Shown in pieces: positions 23,096 through 30,458 of a stretch of DNA of 64,000 bases. Numbering within the stretch: position 1 is the stretch's first letter; every line of letters begins with the position of its first letter. The notes below the pieces were generated by a model. The model saw only the letters and a list, made by a program, of their open reading frames with translations, was not told the origin of the DNA and did no database searches. The position numbers and the translations under genes are program-made. Location of the stretch: NCBI RefSeq assembly GCF_041714655.1, contig NZ_CP168219.1, positions 2,480,001-2,544,000 on the forward strand. The letters are read 5' to 3'. The DNA comes from Pseudoroseicyclus_A sp041714655 (GTDB taxonomy: Bacteria > Pseudomonadota > Alphaproteobacteria > Rhodobacterales > Rhodobacteraceae).

Positions 23096-23224
23096 GTCTT
23101 TGCTCCCGAAAAATCCTCGGGGGGAGTCGGCCTTCAGGCCGACGGGGGGCAGACAGCCCCCCTCCCCGTCCGCAACCGGGCGCGCCGCCGCCGCGGGGGC
23201 CCAAAATTCTTCTCGGAGAATTTT
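23096..23224 (+). repeat. Palindromic intergenic repeat, family 1, copy A
   Basis: Starts GTCTTTGCTCCCGAAAAATC, then CTCGGGGGG, a perfect 8+8 stem GTCGGCCT (23126-23133) / AGGCCGAC (23136-23143), GGGGGGCAGACAGCCCCCC, and ends with an AT-rich hairpin AAAATTCT (23203-23210) / AGAATTTT (23217-23224). The same order of parts occurs at 28695-28827 on the other strand. It lies 18 bases after a gene stop. Confidence 0.85.
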
Positions 23225-23241
23225 AGGCCCGCCCGCACGCC

Positions 23242-25263
23242 TCAGCCCGCGACCAGCCCCCGGCCCTTCAAAAGCGGCTCCACCCCCGGCATCCGGCCGC
23301 GGAAGCGGGTGTAGAGCTCCGCCGCCTCTTCGGATCCGCCCTTCGAGAGGATGTTCTCCTCGAGGCTCTTCGCGAGGCCCGGGTCGAAGGCATCGCCCGC
23401 CTCGGTGAAGGCGGCGAAGGCGTCGGCATCCATGACCTCGGACCAGAGGTAGGAATAATAGCCCGCCGCATAGCCCGAGCCGGCGAAGACATGGGCGAAA
23501 TGCGGGGTGGCGTGGCGCATGGTGATGGCGCGCGGCAGGCCCGCCTCTTCCAACACCTCGGCCTGGCGCTGCATCGGGTCCGCCGGCGGCGGACCCTCGT
23601 GGAAGGCGAGGTCGACCATCGCCGAGGCGAGATATTCGACCGTCTGGAAGCCCATGTCATAGGTCGAGGCCGCCAGCACCCGGTCGCGCAGCTCCGCCGG
23701 CATCGGCTCACCCGTCTCGGCATGGGTCGCGAATTCGTCCAGCACCGCCGGCACTTCCAGCCAATGCTCGTAGAGCTGGCTCGGCAGTTCCACGAAGTCG
23801 CGGGCGACGGAGGTGCCCGAGATGCTCTCGAAGGTCACGTCCGACAGCATCTGGTGGAGCGCATGGCCGAACTCGTGGAAGAGCGTCCGGGCGTCGTCCC
23901 AGCTCAGGAGCGCCGGCTGGCCCTTCGGCGGCTTCGAGAAATTGCAGACGTTGAGCACGATCGGCGTCACATCGCCATCGAGCCGGTTCTGCTGTCTCAT
24001 GGCGGTGCACCAGGCGCCGGAGCGCTTGGAGCCGCGGGCGAAGTAATCGCCCATGAAGAGCGCCACATGCCTGCCGTCCCGCGTCACATCCCAGAGGCGC
24101 ACATCGGGATGGTAGAGCGGCCCCTCGGCCGGGGTGAACTCCAGCCCGAAGAGGCGGTTCGCGCAGGCGAAGGCCGCCTCGATCATCCGGTCCAGCTGGA
24201 AATAGGGCTTCAGCGCCCCCTCATCGAGGTCGTGCTCCGCCACGCGGCGCTTCTCGGCATAGTAGCGCCAGTCCCAGGGCTCGAGCGGCCCGGCGTGGCC
24301 GTCGGCATGGAGCATCTCCTCCAGCACCGCCGCATCGGCCTCCGCCGCGGCGCGGGCGGGGCCCCAGACGGCCTCCAGAAGCTCGCGGACGGCGGCCGGC
24401 GAGCCGGCCATCTCGGTCTTCAGCTTCCAGTCGGCATAGCTCGTCTCGCCGAGGAGCGCGGCGCTCTCGGCGCGGAGCTTCAGCGTCTCCGCCGCGATGC
24501 CGCGGTTGTCGGTCTCGCCGCCATTGGCGCCGCGGGCGGCCCAGGCGGCGAAGGCTTTCTGCCGGAGCGCGCGGTTGTCGCAAAACTGCAGGAAGGGCGT
24601 GATGAGCGAGCGCGAGGTGGTGACGACCGGGCCTGTCCCCTTCTCCTCCCCCGCCGCCGTGGCGGCGTTCTGGACGAAGCCGGGGAGCTTGGCGAAATCC
24701 TCCTCGGGGATCTCCATTGACCAGCCGCGCTCGTCGGCGAGGAGGTTCTGGGTGAACTCCGTTCCCAGCACCGAGAGGCGCGAGCGGAGGGCGGCCATGC
24801 GGTCGGCCTCCTCCCCCTCGAGCGCCGCCCCGGCGCGGACGAAGCCGCGGCGGGTGAGGAAGAGCACACGCTCCTCCTCCGCCGAGAGGCCGAGCTCGTC
24901 CTTGCGGGTCCAGAGGTCGTCGATGCGCGCAAAGAGCGCCTTGTTGGAGATGACCTCCGAGCTGAAGGCCGAGAGCTTCGGCGCGAAGTCGCGCTGCAGC
25001 GCCTCGCGGGCCGGCGTCGAATCCGCGCCGGCCACGCCGTAGAAGGCGCCGAGGATGCGGCCGAGCTCTTCGTCGTTGCGCTCCATCGCGGCGATGGTGT
25101 TGGCGAAGGTCGCAGCCTCCTCGTTGCCCGCGATGGCGGCGATGCCCTCGCGGGCGCGGGCGAGCGCGGCATCGACCGCGGGGGCCCAGTCGTCGTCGCT
25201 TATGGCGTCGAAGGGGGGCAGGCCGAAGGGCGTCTCCCAGTCCTGCAGCAGCGGGTTCGACAT
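23242..25263 (-). CDS. M3 family zinc metallopeptidase (oligopeptidase A / Dcp type)
   Basis: 673 residues, typical of cytoplasmic oligopeptidases that degrade short peptides, including cleaved signal peptides. The zinc site is HEFGHALH (His463, Glu464, His467), and the third ligand Glu492 lies in FVELPSQLYEHW. The C-terminal YYSYLWSEVMDADAF is a further family signature. The ATG at 25263 has AGGAG upstream; the longer frame is not family-like. No signal peptide. Confidence 0.95.
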   Translation of the reverse strand: MSNPLLQDWETPFGLPPFDAISDDDWAPAVDAALARAREGIAAIAGNEEAATFANTIAAMERNDEELGRILGAFYGVAGADSTPAREALQRDFAPKLSAFSSEVISNKALFARIDDLWTRKDELGLSAEEERVLFLTRRGFVRAGAALEGEEADRMAALRSRLSVLGTEFTQNLLADERGWSMEIPEEDFAKLPGFVQNAATAAGEEKGTGPVVTTSRSLITPFLQFCDNRALRQKAFAAWAARGANGGETDNRGIAAETLKLRAESAALLGETSYADWKLKTEMAGSPAAVRELLEAVWGPARAAAEADAAVLEEMLHADGHAGPLEPWDWRYYAEKRRVAEHDLDEGALKPYFQLDRMIEAAFACANRLFGLEFTPAEGPLYHPDVRLWDVTRDGRHVALFMGDYFARGSKRSGAWCTAMRQQNRLDGDVTPIVLNVCNFSKPPKGQPALLSWDDARTLFHEFGHALHQMLSDVTFESISGTSVARDFVELPSQLYEHWLEVPAVLDEFATHAETGEPMPAELRDRVLAASTYDMGFQTVEYLASAMVDLAFHEGPPPADPMQRQAEVLEEAGLPRAITMRHATPHFAHVFAGSGYAAGYYSYLWSEVMDADAFAAFTEAGDAFDPGLAKSLEENILSKGGSEEAAELYTRFRGRMPGVEPLLKGRGLVAG

Positions 25264-25283
25264 CGGGGGGCTCCTCTTGCGGT

Positions 25284-25320
25284 GTCCCCCCGAGGTATTT
25301 TGCACCGGGGGCCGGTGCAA
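25284..25320 (-). repeat. Palindromic intergenic repeat, family 1, copy F (short)
   Basis: Read on the minus strand: TTGCACCGG, loop, CCGGTGCAA, followed directly by AATACCTCGGGGGGA. The core ATACCTCGGGGG is that of copy D. It lies between the membrane protein stop and the ribosome binding site of the M3 peptidase gene. Confidence 0.55.
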
Positions 25321-25342
25321 GGGCGCGGGCCGCCCCCGCCGC

Positions 25343-25876
25343 TCAGCTCCGGCGGAAGAACGCCGCCGCGCCCGCGAAGAGGGCGGCGAAGCCGGCGTTG
25401 AGGCCCAGGATCTCCACCACCGGGCTGCCGCCGCCCCAGCCGGCCGGTATGGCGAGCACGCCGACGGCGATCAGCGCCACGGCGGTGGCGATCATCGCCC
25501 GCGCCATGCCCGCCGGCTCCAGCCGCGCGCCGATGGCCCCGCCGAGGCCGATGCCGATCACGCCGAGATAGAGAAGGTTCGCCGGATTGCCCTCGCTGCC
25601 GAGAAGGCCGACCGCGCCGCAGGCCCAGACGAGCGTGACGGCGCCGAAGAGCGCCAGCGCCAGCCCGGCGCGGTAGCGCCAGGACCGGCCCGCGCGGATG
25701 CCGATCTCGAAGGCGGCGCCGGCGCCGCCGAGCATGGTCGCGGCGAAGAGGAAATCGCCCGCCGACCAGTCGACCCCGGTGCCGAGCTGCATCGCAACGA
25801 GGGGCACGAGGAGCAAAAGCCCCGCCCCGCCCCAGAGCGCCAGCCGCAGCTGGCCGGCCCGTGCCAGATTGCCCAT
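25343..25876 (-). CDS. Integral membrane protein of unknown function
   Basis: 177 residues with about five or six hydrophobic helices, for example LRLALWGGAGLLLLVPLVAM and MIATAVALIAVGVLAIPAGW, joined by short loops; almost no charged residues inside the helices. No family is recognised. The ATG at 25876 is preferred over one eleven codons upstream because GGGGAG precedes it. It lies upstream of the M3 peptidase gene on the same strand. Confidence 0.65.
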   Translation of the reverse strand: MGNLARAGQLRLALWGGAGLLLLVPLVAMQLGTGVDWSAGDFLFAATMLGGAGAAFEIGIRAGRSWRYRAGLALALFGAVTLVWACGAVGLLGSEGNPANLLYLGVIGIGLGGAIGARLEPAGMARAMIATAVALIAVGVLAIPAGWGGGSPVVEILGLNAGFAALFAGAAAFFRRS

Positions 25877-25981
25877 CGATGAAATCTCCCCTCGACATGA
25901 TCGGTTCAAAGGGAGGCTAGCACCGGGGCGGGGCCGATGTGCGCAGCACTCGTGCAGGCGGCGGCGGGGCCGGCCCCGCCC

Positions 25982-26359
25982 TCAGCGCGGCTTGGCGCCG
26001 TCCTGATAGAGCGAGACGATATGCCCGTCGGGGTCCGTCACCTCGGCCGACCAGCCGCCCGGGGCATGGCTGACGGGGGTCATCAGCGTCGCGCCGCCGG
26101 CGACGAGGCTGTCCACCACGGCATCGATGCCGCCCTCGTCGAGATCGAAGACGATCATCGGGCAATTGCCGGTCTTCGGTTCGCCCTTGAAGAACAGCAG
26201 GTCCACCCCGCCAGCGGTCGGCGCCATGAGGAAGTCGCCGGTGTCGTCATCGAGAATGCGCGTGACCTCGAGCCCGACGACGTCGCGCCAGAAGGCCTCG
26301 GTCCTGTCGATGTCGCTGACCCAGTAGAAGATGTTGGTGATGGTCTTGGCCCCGAGCAT
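25982..26359 (-). CDS. VOC (glyoxalase/bleomycin resistance/dioxygenase) superfamily protein
   Basis: 125 residues with the paired beta-alpha-beta-beta-beta modules of the VOC fold: TNIFYWVSDIDRTEAFWRDV at the start and APGGWSAEVTDPDGHIVSLY at the end. Members bind metal and act as isomerases, lyases, dioxygenases or binding proteins; the reaction is not predictable here. AGGAG precedes the start, inside the 3' end region of the sigma-like gene, whose stop is twelve bases away, so this is likely the last gene of the importer/sigma unit. Confidence 0.8.
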   Translation of the reverse strand: MLGAKTITNIFYWVSDIDRTEAFWRDVVGLEVTRILDDDTGDFLMAPTAGGVDLLFFKGEPKTGNCPMIVFDLDEGGIDAVVDSLVAGGATLMTPVSHAPGGWSAEVTDPDGHIVSLYQDGAKPR

Positions 26360-26371
26360 GGCTGGCTCCTT

Positions 26372-26962
26372 TCAGGTTGTCTCACCGGGATGTTGCCGCG
26401 GCGGGCGGTTCCGTGAGGCGGAGACGAGAAAAAAATGTCCGTCGGGGTCGTGGCTGGCGAAGAGCGCCTCCGGCCGGCGGGCCAGCGCCGCGCCGAGCGC
26501 GGGGCGGAGCGCCCCGCCGGCGCCGGGCCGCTCCGGCGGGCGGGGCCGGCCGGCGAGCTGACGGCGGAGCGCCGAGAGGCGCTGGCGCAGCGCCGTGTCG
26601 GTGAGGCCGAGGAGCCAGCGAATCTCGGCCCGGGTGCAGCCGGCGGCGGCGAGCCGGGCCACCTGCGCGAGGGCGGGCGGCAGCGGCGGCAGCGGCCCGG
26701 TCTCGGGCGGCTGGTCGGGGGCCGCGGCCTCCGCCCAGGCAATCTCCCGCGCGCGCCGGCGCCCCGCCCCCCGCGCCGCCATCGCGGCCTGGCGGCGGAT
26801 CACCCCGGCGATCCAGGGCAGGTCCGCCTCGGTCAGGCGCCCGGCCTCGTGGGCGGCGACCAGCGCCTCCTGCACGAGATCCTCCGCCTCCTCCGCCCGG
26901 CGCGCATGACGGCGCGCGAGCGCCAGGAGCCGGCCGCGATGCGCCGGCGTGAGGGCACTCAC
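26372..26962 (-). CDS. Sigma-70-like factor (ECF-type), coupled to an ABC permease gene
   Basis: 196 residues. Region 2 is recognisable (RRAEEAEDLVQEALVAAHEAG, about 21-41), as is a region 4 helix-turn-helix (GCTRAEIRWLLGLTDTALRQ, about 108-127). The C-terminal 55 residues are extra, basic and Pro-rich, and contain HDPDGHFFLVSASRN. The likely start is GTG at 26962, overlapping the permease stop (GTGA). No anti-sigma factor gene is adjacent. The target genes are unknown; direct translational coupling to an importer gene is unusual. Confidence 0.7.
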   Translation of the reverse strand: MSALTPAHRGRLLALARRHARRAEEAEDLVQEALVAAHEAGRLTEADLPWIAGVIRRQAAMAARGAGRRRAREIAWAEAAAPDQPPETGPLPPLPPALAQVARLAAAGCTRAEIRWLLGLTDTALRQRLSALRRQLAGRPRPPERPGAGGALRPALGAALARRPEALFASHDPDGHFFLVSASRNRPPRQHPGETT

Positions 26963-27759
26963 CGCCGGTTCATCCCGCGCTCGATGCGCCGGAGCCCCAG
27001 GGACAGGCCGATGGTCATGGTGAGGTAGAGGAGCGCCACGACATTGTAGGTCTCGAAATAGCGGAAGTTGCCCGCCGCCGTGACCTTGCCGAGCTGGGTG
27101 ATGTCGGTGACGCCGAGCACCGAGACCAGCGAGGAATCCTTCACCATGGCGACGAAATCGTTGCCGAGGGGCGGCAGGATCAGCCGGAAGGCCTGGGGAA
27201 AGGTCACGAGCCGGAAGCGCTGCCAGCGCGACAGGCCGAGCGAATCTGCCGCCTCGAGCTGGCCCTTGTCGACAGCCAGAAGCCCGGCGCGGAAGACCTC
27301 CGCCAGAAAGCTCGCATAGGCGAGGATGAGCGCGATCACCGCCCGCCAGAGCAGCGGGAAGTCGCGGCCCCGGAGCGGTTCCATCCCCGTCCAGGCGGTC
27401 GCCCAGTTCCAGAACGAGACGAGCGCCGGGGCGAGGACGAAGGCGACGTAGAGCAGGAGCACGATGATCGGCACCCCGCGCATCACCTCGACATAGAGCC
27501 GCGAGACCTCGCGCAGGATCCGGCTCTTCGAGAGCTGCATCGCGGCGAGGCCGAGCCCGAGAAGGCAGGCCCCCGCATAGCCGATCACCGTCACGAGGAC
27601 GGTGATGAAGATCCCCTTGCGCAGCGTGGAGAGGACGGCGGCGTAATGCTCGTCGGTCAGCACCTGCCAGAACAGGTAGACCCCGGTGACGGCGAGGATC
27701 GCCAGCCACCAGGGGAATTCCCGATCGGGGGACCGTCCCGTGCGGGGCGGCAGAAGCAA
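26959..27759 (-). CDS. Polar amino acid ABC transporter permease
   Basis: 266 residues, five membrane helices, with the cytoplasmic EAA loop (VDKGQLEAADSLGLSRWQRF) that contacts the ATPase. The N-terminal region GIFITVLVTVIGYAGACLLG is typical of the His/Glu/Gln/Arg permease class. It would form the channel for the binding protein encoded three bases upstream. An ATPase gene is not present beside it, so the energising subunit is encoded elsewhere or shared. Confidence 0.92.
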   Translation of the reverse strand: MLLPPRTGRSPDREFPWWLAILAVTGVYLFWQVLTDEHYAAVLSTLRKGIFITVLVTVIGYAGACLLGLGLAAMQLSKSRILREVSRLYVEVMRGVPIIVLLLYVAFVLAPALVSFWNWATAWTGMEPLRGRDFPLLWRAVIALILAYASFLAEVFRAGLLAVDKGQLEAADSLGLSRWQRFRLVTFPQAFRLILPPLGNDFVAMVKDSSLVSVLGVTDITQLGKVTAAGNFRYFETYNVVALLYLTMTIGLSLGLRRIERGMNRR

Positions 27760-27762
27760 GCC

Positions 27763-28554
27763 TTATTCGCCCATCTTGTAGTCGAGGAACCAGGTGGTGT
27801 TGAGCGCGTCGAGCGTGCCGTCGGCTTCCATCGAGGCGATGGCGGCGTTGATCGGTTCGACGAGCTCGGAGCCCTTCGGGAAGATGAAGCCGAAATCCTC
27901 GGTGCCGAGCGGCTCGCCCACGACCTTGAGGCTGCCCTCGGAGGCGGCGACATAGCCGTTGCCGGCGGTGCCGTCGGTCAGGACGAGGTCGACATCGCCG
28001 TTGCGGAGCGCCTCGACGCCGGCGCCGAAGGTCTCGAAGAGCTTGATGCGGGGATTGGCCTCGTCGCCGTCGAGCACGTCGTAGACGCCGACGTAGAAGG
28101 GCGTCGTGCCCGGCTGGGCGGCCATGAGGAGGTCTTCGTCGGCGGCGAAGGAGGCGGCGTCGGAGAAGCGCTCCTCATCGCCGCGGACAAGCATGACCAT
28201 CTGCGAGGTCATGTAGCTGTCGGAGAAGTCGACGACCTCGGCGCGATCCTCGCGGATGGTGATGCCGGTCATCCCCATGTCGAACTGGCCCTCGGCCACG
28301 GCGGGGATCATCGCATCCCAGGAGATGGTCTCGTAGGTCACCGTGGCGTTGAGGCGCTCGGCGATCTCGGCCATGGCGTCATATTCCCAGCCGATGGGCG
28401 TGCCCTCGGCATCGAGGAATTGCAGCGGCGGATAGGCGTTCTCCGTCGCGATGACGATCTCCTGCCCGCCGAGGTCCGGCAGGTCCTGGGCGGCGGCGGG
28501 GGCGGAGAGCGCGGCGATGGCGGCGGCAGCCGCGGCGGCGAGGGTGAGGCGCAT
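27763..28554 (-). CDS. Polar amino acid ABC transporter periplasmic binding protein
   Basis: 263 residues. The signal peptide is 1-22 (IAALSAPAAA-QD). The mature part is a class II periplasmic binding fold: IVIATENAYPPLQFLD, GWEYDAMAEIAERLNA, FDMGMTGITIREDRA, and the ligand-binding DVDLVLTDGTAG. It captures an amino acid, opine or similar solute for the permease. AGGGAGTT precedes the start. A possible sigma-70 promoter lies at 28635-28664. Confidence 0.92.
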   Translation of the reverse strand: MRLTLAAAAAAAIAALSAPAAAQDLPDLGGQEIVIATENAYPPLQFLDAEGTPIGWEYDAMAEIAERLNATVTYETISWDAMIPAVAEGQFDMGMTGITIREDRAEVVDFSDSYMTSQMVMLVRGDEERFSDAASFAADEDLLMAAQPGTTPFYVGVYDVLDGDEANPRIKLFETFGAGVEALRNGDVDLVLTDGTAGNGYVAASEGSLKVVGEPLGTEDFGFIFPKGSELVEPINAAIASMEADGTLDALNTTWFLDYKMGE

Positions 28555-28634
28555 GTGAGGGAACTCCCTGTTGAGGTCAGGATTGCGGCGGCGAGTATGA
28601 CCCGCGGCGGGGCGGAGGCAAGGGTCGTGACGAC

Positions 28635-28664
28635 TTTATCGCTGGGGTTGGAGGGGGATCTCAA
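28635..28664 (-). promoter_or_regulatory. Possible housekeeping promoter of the amino acid importer operon
   Basis: On the minus strand TTGAGA (28664-28659), an 18-base spacer and GATAAA (28640-28635), about 81 bases before the binding protein start. Matches to the -35/-10 consensus are fair, not perfect. Confidence 0.35.
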
Positions 28665-28694
28665 CGTGCTGTCGGAGGCGTGGGCGCGCCTCCC

Positions 28695-28827
28695 AAAAAA
28701 TTCTTCGAGAAGAATTTTGGCCCCCGATCCGGCCGGCGGACCCGGCGGAGAGGGCGGAGCCGGGGGGCTGTCTGCCCCCGGTCGCCCTGAAAGGCGACTC
28801 CCCCCGAGGATTTCGGGGAGCAAAGAC
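28695..28827 (-). repeat. Palindromic intergenic repeat, family 1, copy B
   Basis: Read on the minus strand it begins GTCTTTGCTCCCCGAAATCC, CTCGGGGGG, stem GTCGCCTT / AGGGCGAC (28798-28781), CGGGGGCAGACAGCCCCCC, and ends in AAAATTCTTC / GAAGAATTTT with extra T residues. Against copy A the stem has a compensated G-C to C-G change at the fifth pair and a T-G pair at the seventh. It follows the MoeB-like gene in the same orientation as copy A follows its gene. Confidence 0.85.
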
Positions 28828-28847
28828 ATGGGGGGCCGGGCGCTGGC

Positions 28848-29906
28848 CTAGCCTGCCGCCTCCCCGCAGACCGGGCAGTCGGGGCGGCGCTTGATGGCGA
28901 TGACCTGCGTCTCGGCATGGAGCCCGTCGTAGATCATCAGCCGGCCGCGGAGGCTCTCGCCCGCGCCGGTGATCGCCTTCACCGCCTCCATCGTCATCAT
29001 CGCCCCCAGCACCCCCGGCAGCGGCGCGGCGACGCCCGCGACGGCGCAGGAGGGCACGAGCTCGGGCGCCGGTGCCTCGGGAAAGATGCACCGGTAACAG
29101 GGCCCGCCGCCGGCTGGGTGCCAGAGGCTGATCTGCCCCTCCCAGGGCGTCAGCGCCGCGCCGATCAGCGGCACGCCCGCCGCCACGCAGGCGGCGTTGA
29201 CGGTGTAGCGGGTGGCGATGCTGTCGGTGCCGTCGAGGACGAGGTCATGGCCGGCGACGAGCGCGGGCGCGTTGGCCTCGGTCACCGGCTCCGCCACCGG
29301 GACGATGTCGACATGGCGGTTGAGGGCGCGGAGGGCGGCTGCGGCGCTCTCGACCTTCGGGCGGCCGACCATGGCCTCGGTATGGATCACCTGGCGCTGG
29401 AGGTTCGTCTCTTCCACCACATCGCCATCGGCGATGGTGATCCGCCCCACCCCGGCGGCCGCGAGATACTGCAGCGCCGGCGCTCCCAGCCCCCCGGCCC
29501 CGATGACGAGCACCCGCGCCGCTTTCAGCCGCGCCTGACCGGGGCCGCCGATCTCCTGCAGGATGATGTGGCGGGCATAGCGGCGGAGCTCGGCCTCGCC
29601 GAGGGCGCCCGGGGGCGGCGGCTCCTCCGCCCCGGCGTCCAGATGCCCCGGCCGCGCCCGGGCGCGGAGCCAGCGGAGCCCGGCGCCATAGGCCGCGGCG
29701 ATCACCAGCGCCGCCAGCACCAGCGCCCAGAGGCGGGCGTCGCCCCCCGTCGCCATGCGGAGCGGATGGCCGGCCGGCAGGGCAAGCTGCGCAGCGAGGA
29801 CCAGCGCGAAGAGCGCGCCGACGGTCACGAGCCGGGCCCGCCGGCTGGCCCCGAAGAGCCGGCCGAGGAGCCACAGGCCCAGCGCCAGCGCGAGCACCAG
29901 CAGCAT
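28848..29906 (-). CDS. MoeB/ThiF-family E1-like adenylyltransferase with N-terminal membrane helices
   Basis: 352 residues. Residues 1-82 contain three hydrophobic helices, which E. coli MoeB lacks. The catalytic domain follows: nucleotide loop GAGGLG (137-141), Arg in NLQRQV, Lys in GRPKVES, Asp in DGTDSIATR, Cys287 in PSCAVAGV at the thioester position, and zinc cysteines 270, 273, 344 and 347. The enzyme would adenylate the C-terminus of a ubiquitin-like sulfur carrier (MoaD, ThiS or similar) for molybdopterin or thiamin synthesis. Its start overlaps the dut stop by one base (TGATG). Confidence 0.88.
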   Translation of the reverse strand: MLLVLALALGLWLLGRLFGASRRARLVTVGALFALVLAAQLALPAGHPLRMATGGDARLWALVLAALVIAAAYGAGLRWLRARARPGHLDAGAEEPPPPGALGEAELRRYARHIILQEIGGPGQARLKAARVLVIGAGGLGAPALQYLAAAGVGRITIADGDVVEETNLQRQVIHTEAMVGRPKVESAAAALRALNRHVDIVPVAEPVTEANAPALVAGHDLVLDGTDSIATRYTVNAACVAAGVPLIGAALTPWEGQISLWHPAGGGPCYRCIFPEAPAPELVPSCAVAGVAAPLPGVLGAMMTMEAVKAITGAGESLRGRLMIYDGLHAETQVIAIKRRPDCPVCGEAAG

Positions 29907-30370
29907 CAGCCCGTCCCGGTGGAGCCGAAGCCGCCGCCGCCCCGCGCCGTCTCGCTCAAGGCCCCCACCACCCGGAAGGCGGCGCGCGTCACCGGGGCGA
30001 GCACCGCCTGCGCCACGCGCATCCCGTGCGTCACGTGGATCGGCTCGGCCCCGGCGTTGAGGAGGATCACCCCGAGCGGCCCCCGGTAATCGCTGTCGAT
30101 GGTGCCGGGGCTGTTGGGCAGCGTCAGCCCGTGCTTCAGCGCGAGGCCGGAGCGGGGGCGCACCTGCAGCTCATAGCCCTCCGGCACCGCGATGCGGAGG
30201 CCGGTGGGGATCAGCGCCCGCCCGCCGGGGGCGATCTCCACCCCCTCCCGCGCGCCCTCGGGGAAGTTGGCGCGCAGATCCGCGCCCGCCGCGCCCGCCG
30301 TCTCGTAGGCCGGCAGCGGCAGGGAGGTGTCGGCGCCCTCCACCCAGGTGATCTGGACCTCGATCTCCAT
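29906..30370 (-). CDS. dut: Deoxyuridine 5'-triphosphate nucleotidohydrolase (dUTPase)
   Basis: 154 residues, homotrimeric dUTPase type. It converts dUTP to dUMP, which prevents uracil incorporation and feeds thymidylate synthesis. All five motifs are present in order: AGADLRA, PRSGLALKHG, GTIDSDYRG, RVAQAVLAP and the C-terminal GGGGFGSTG. The ATG at 30370 is chosen from the family N-terminus. It is coupled to the MoeB-like gene downstream and lies behind coaBC; coaBC-dut neighbours are common in proteobacteria. Confidence 0.96.
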   Translation of the reverse strand: MEIEVQITWVEGADTSLPLPAYETAGAAGADLRANFPEGAREGVEIAPGGRALIPTGLRIAVPEGYELQVRPRSGLALKHGLTLPNSPGTIDSDYRGPLGVILLNAGAEPIHVTHGMRVAQAVLAPVTRAAFRVVGALSETARGGGGFGSTGTG

Positions 30371-30426
30371 CCTGTCTCCTCGACGGCGGCCTGCCCCGGC
30401 TAAGCACGCCGGAAGAAAGGCCGCCC

Positions 30427-30458
30427 CCCTCTCGCTTTCTTTCAAATACTCCCGCCGG
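30427..30458 (-). repeat. Partial family 2 repeat overlapping the coaBC stop codon
   Basis: Read on the minus strand, GGCGGGAGTATTTGAAAGAAAG then CGAGAGG matches the first arm of the family 2 elements (copy 2: AGGAGTATTTGCAAGAAAGC). Here the TGA inside TATTTGAAAG is the coaBC stop codon, so the repeat encodes the last residues of CoaBC. The second arm is missing. Confidence 0.6.

Noticed and set aside
26372..26962. The sigma-like factor as the EcfG of this organism
   Set aside because: No nepR or phyR gene is adjacent, and the gene lies in a transporter operon; its regions 2 and 4 are too divergent to assign to that class.
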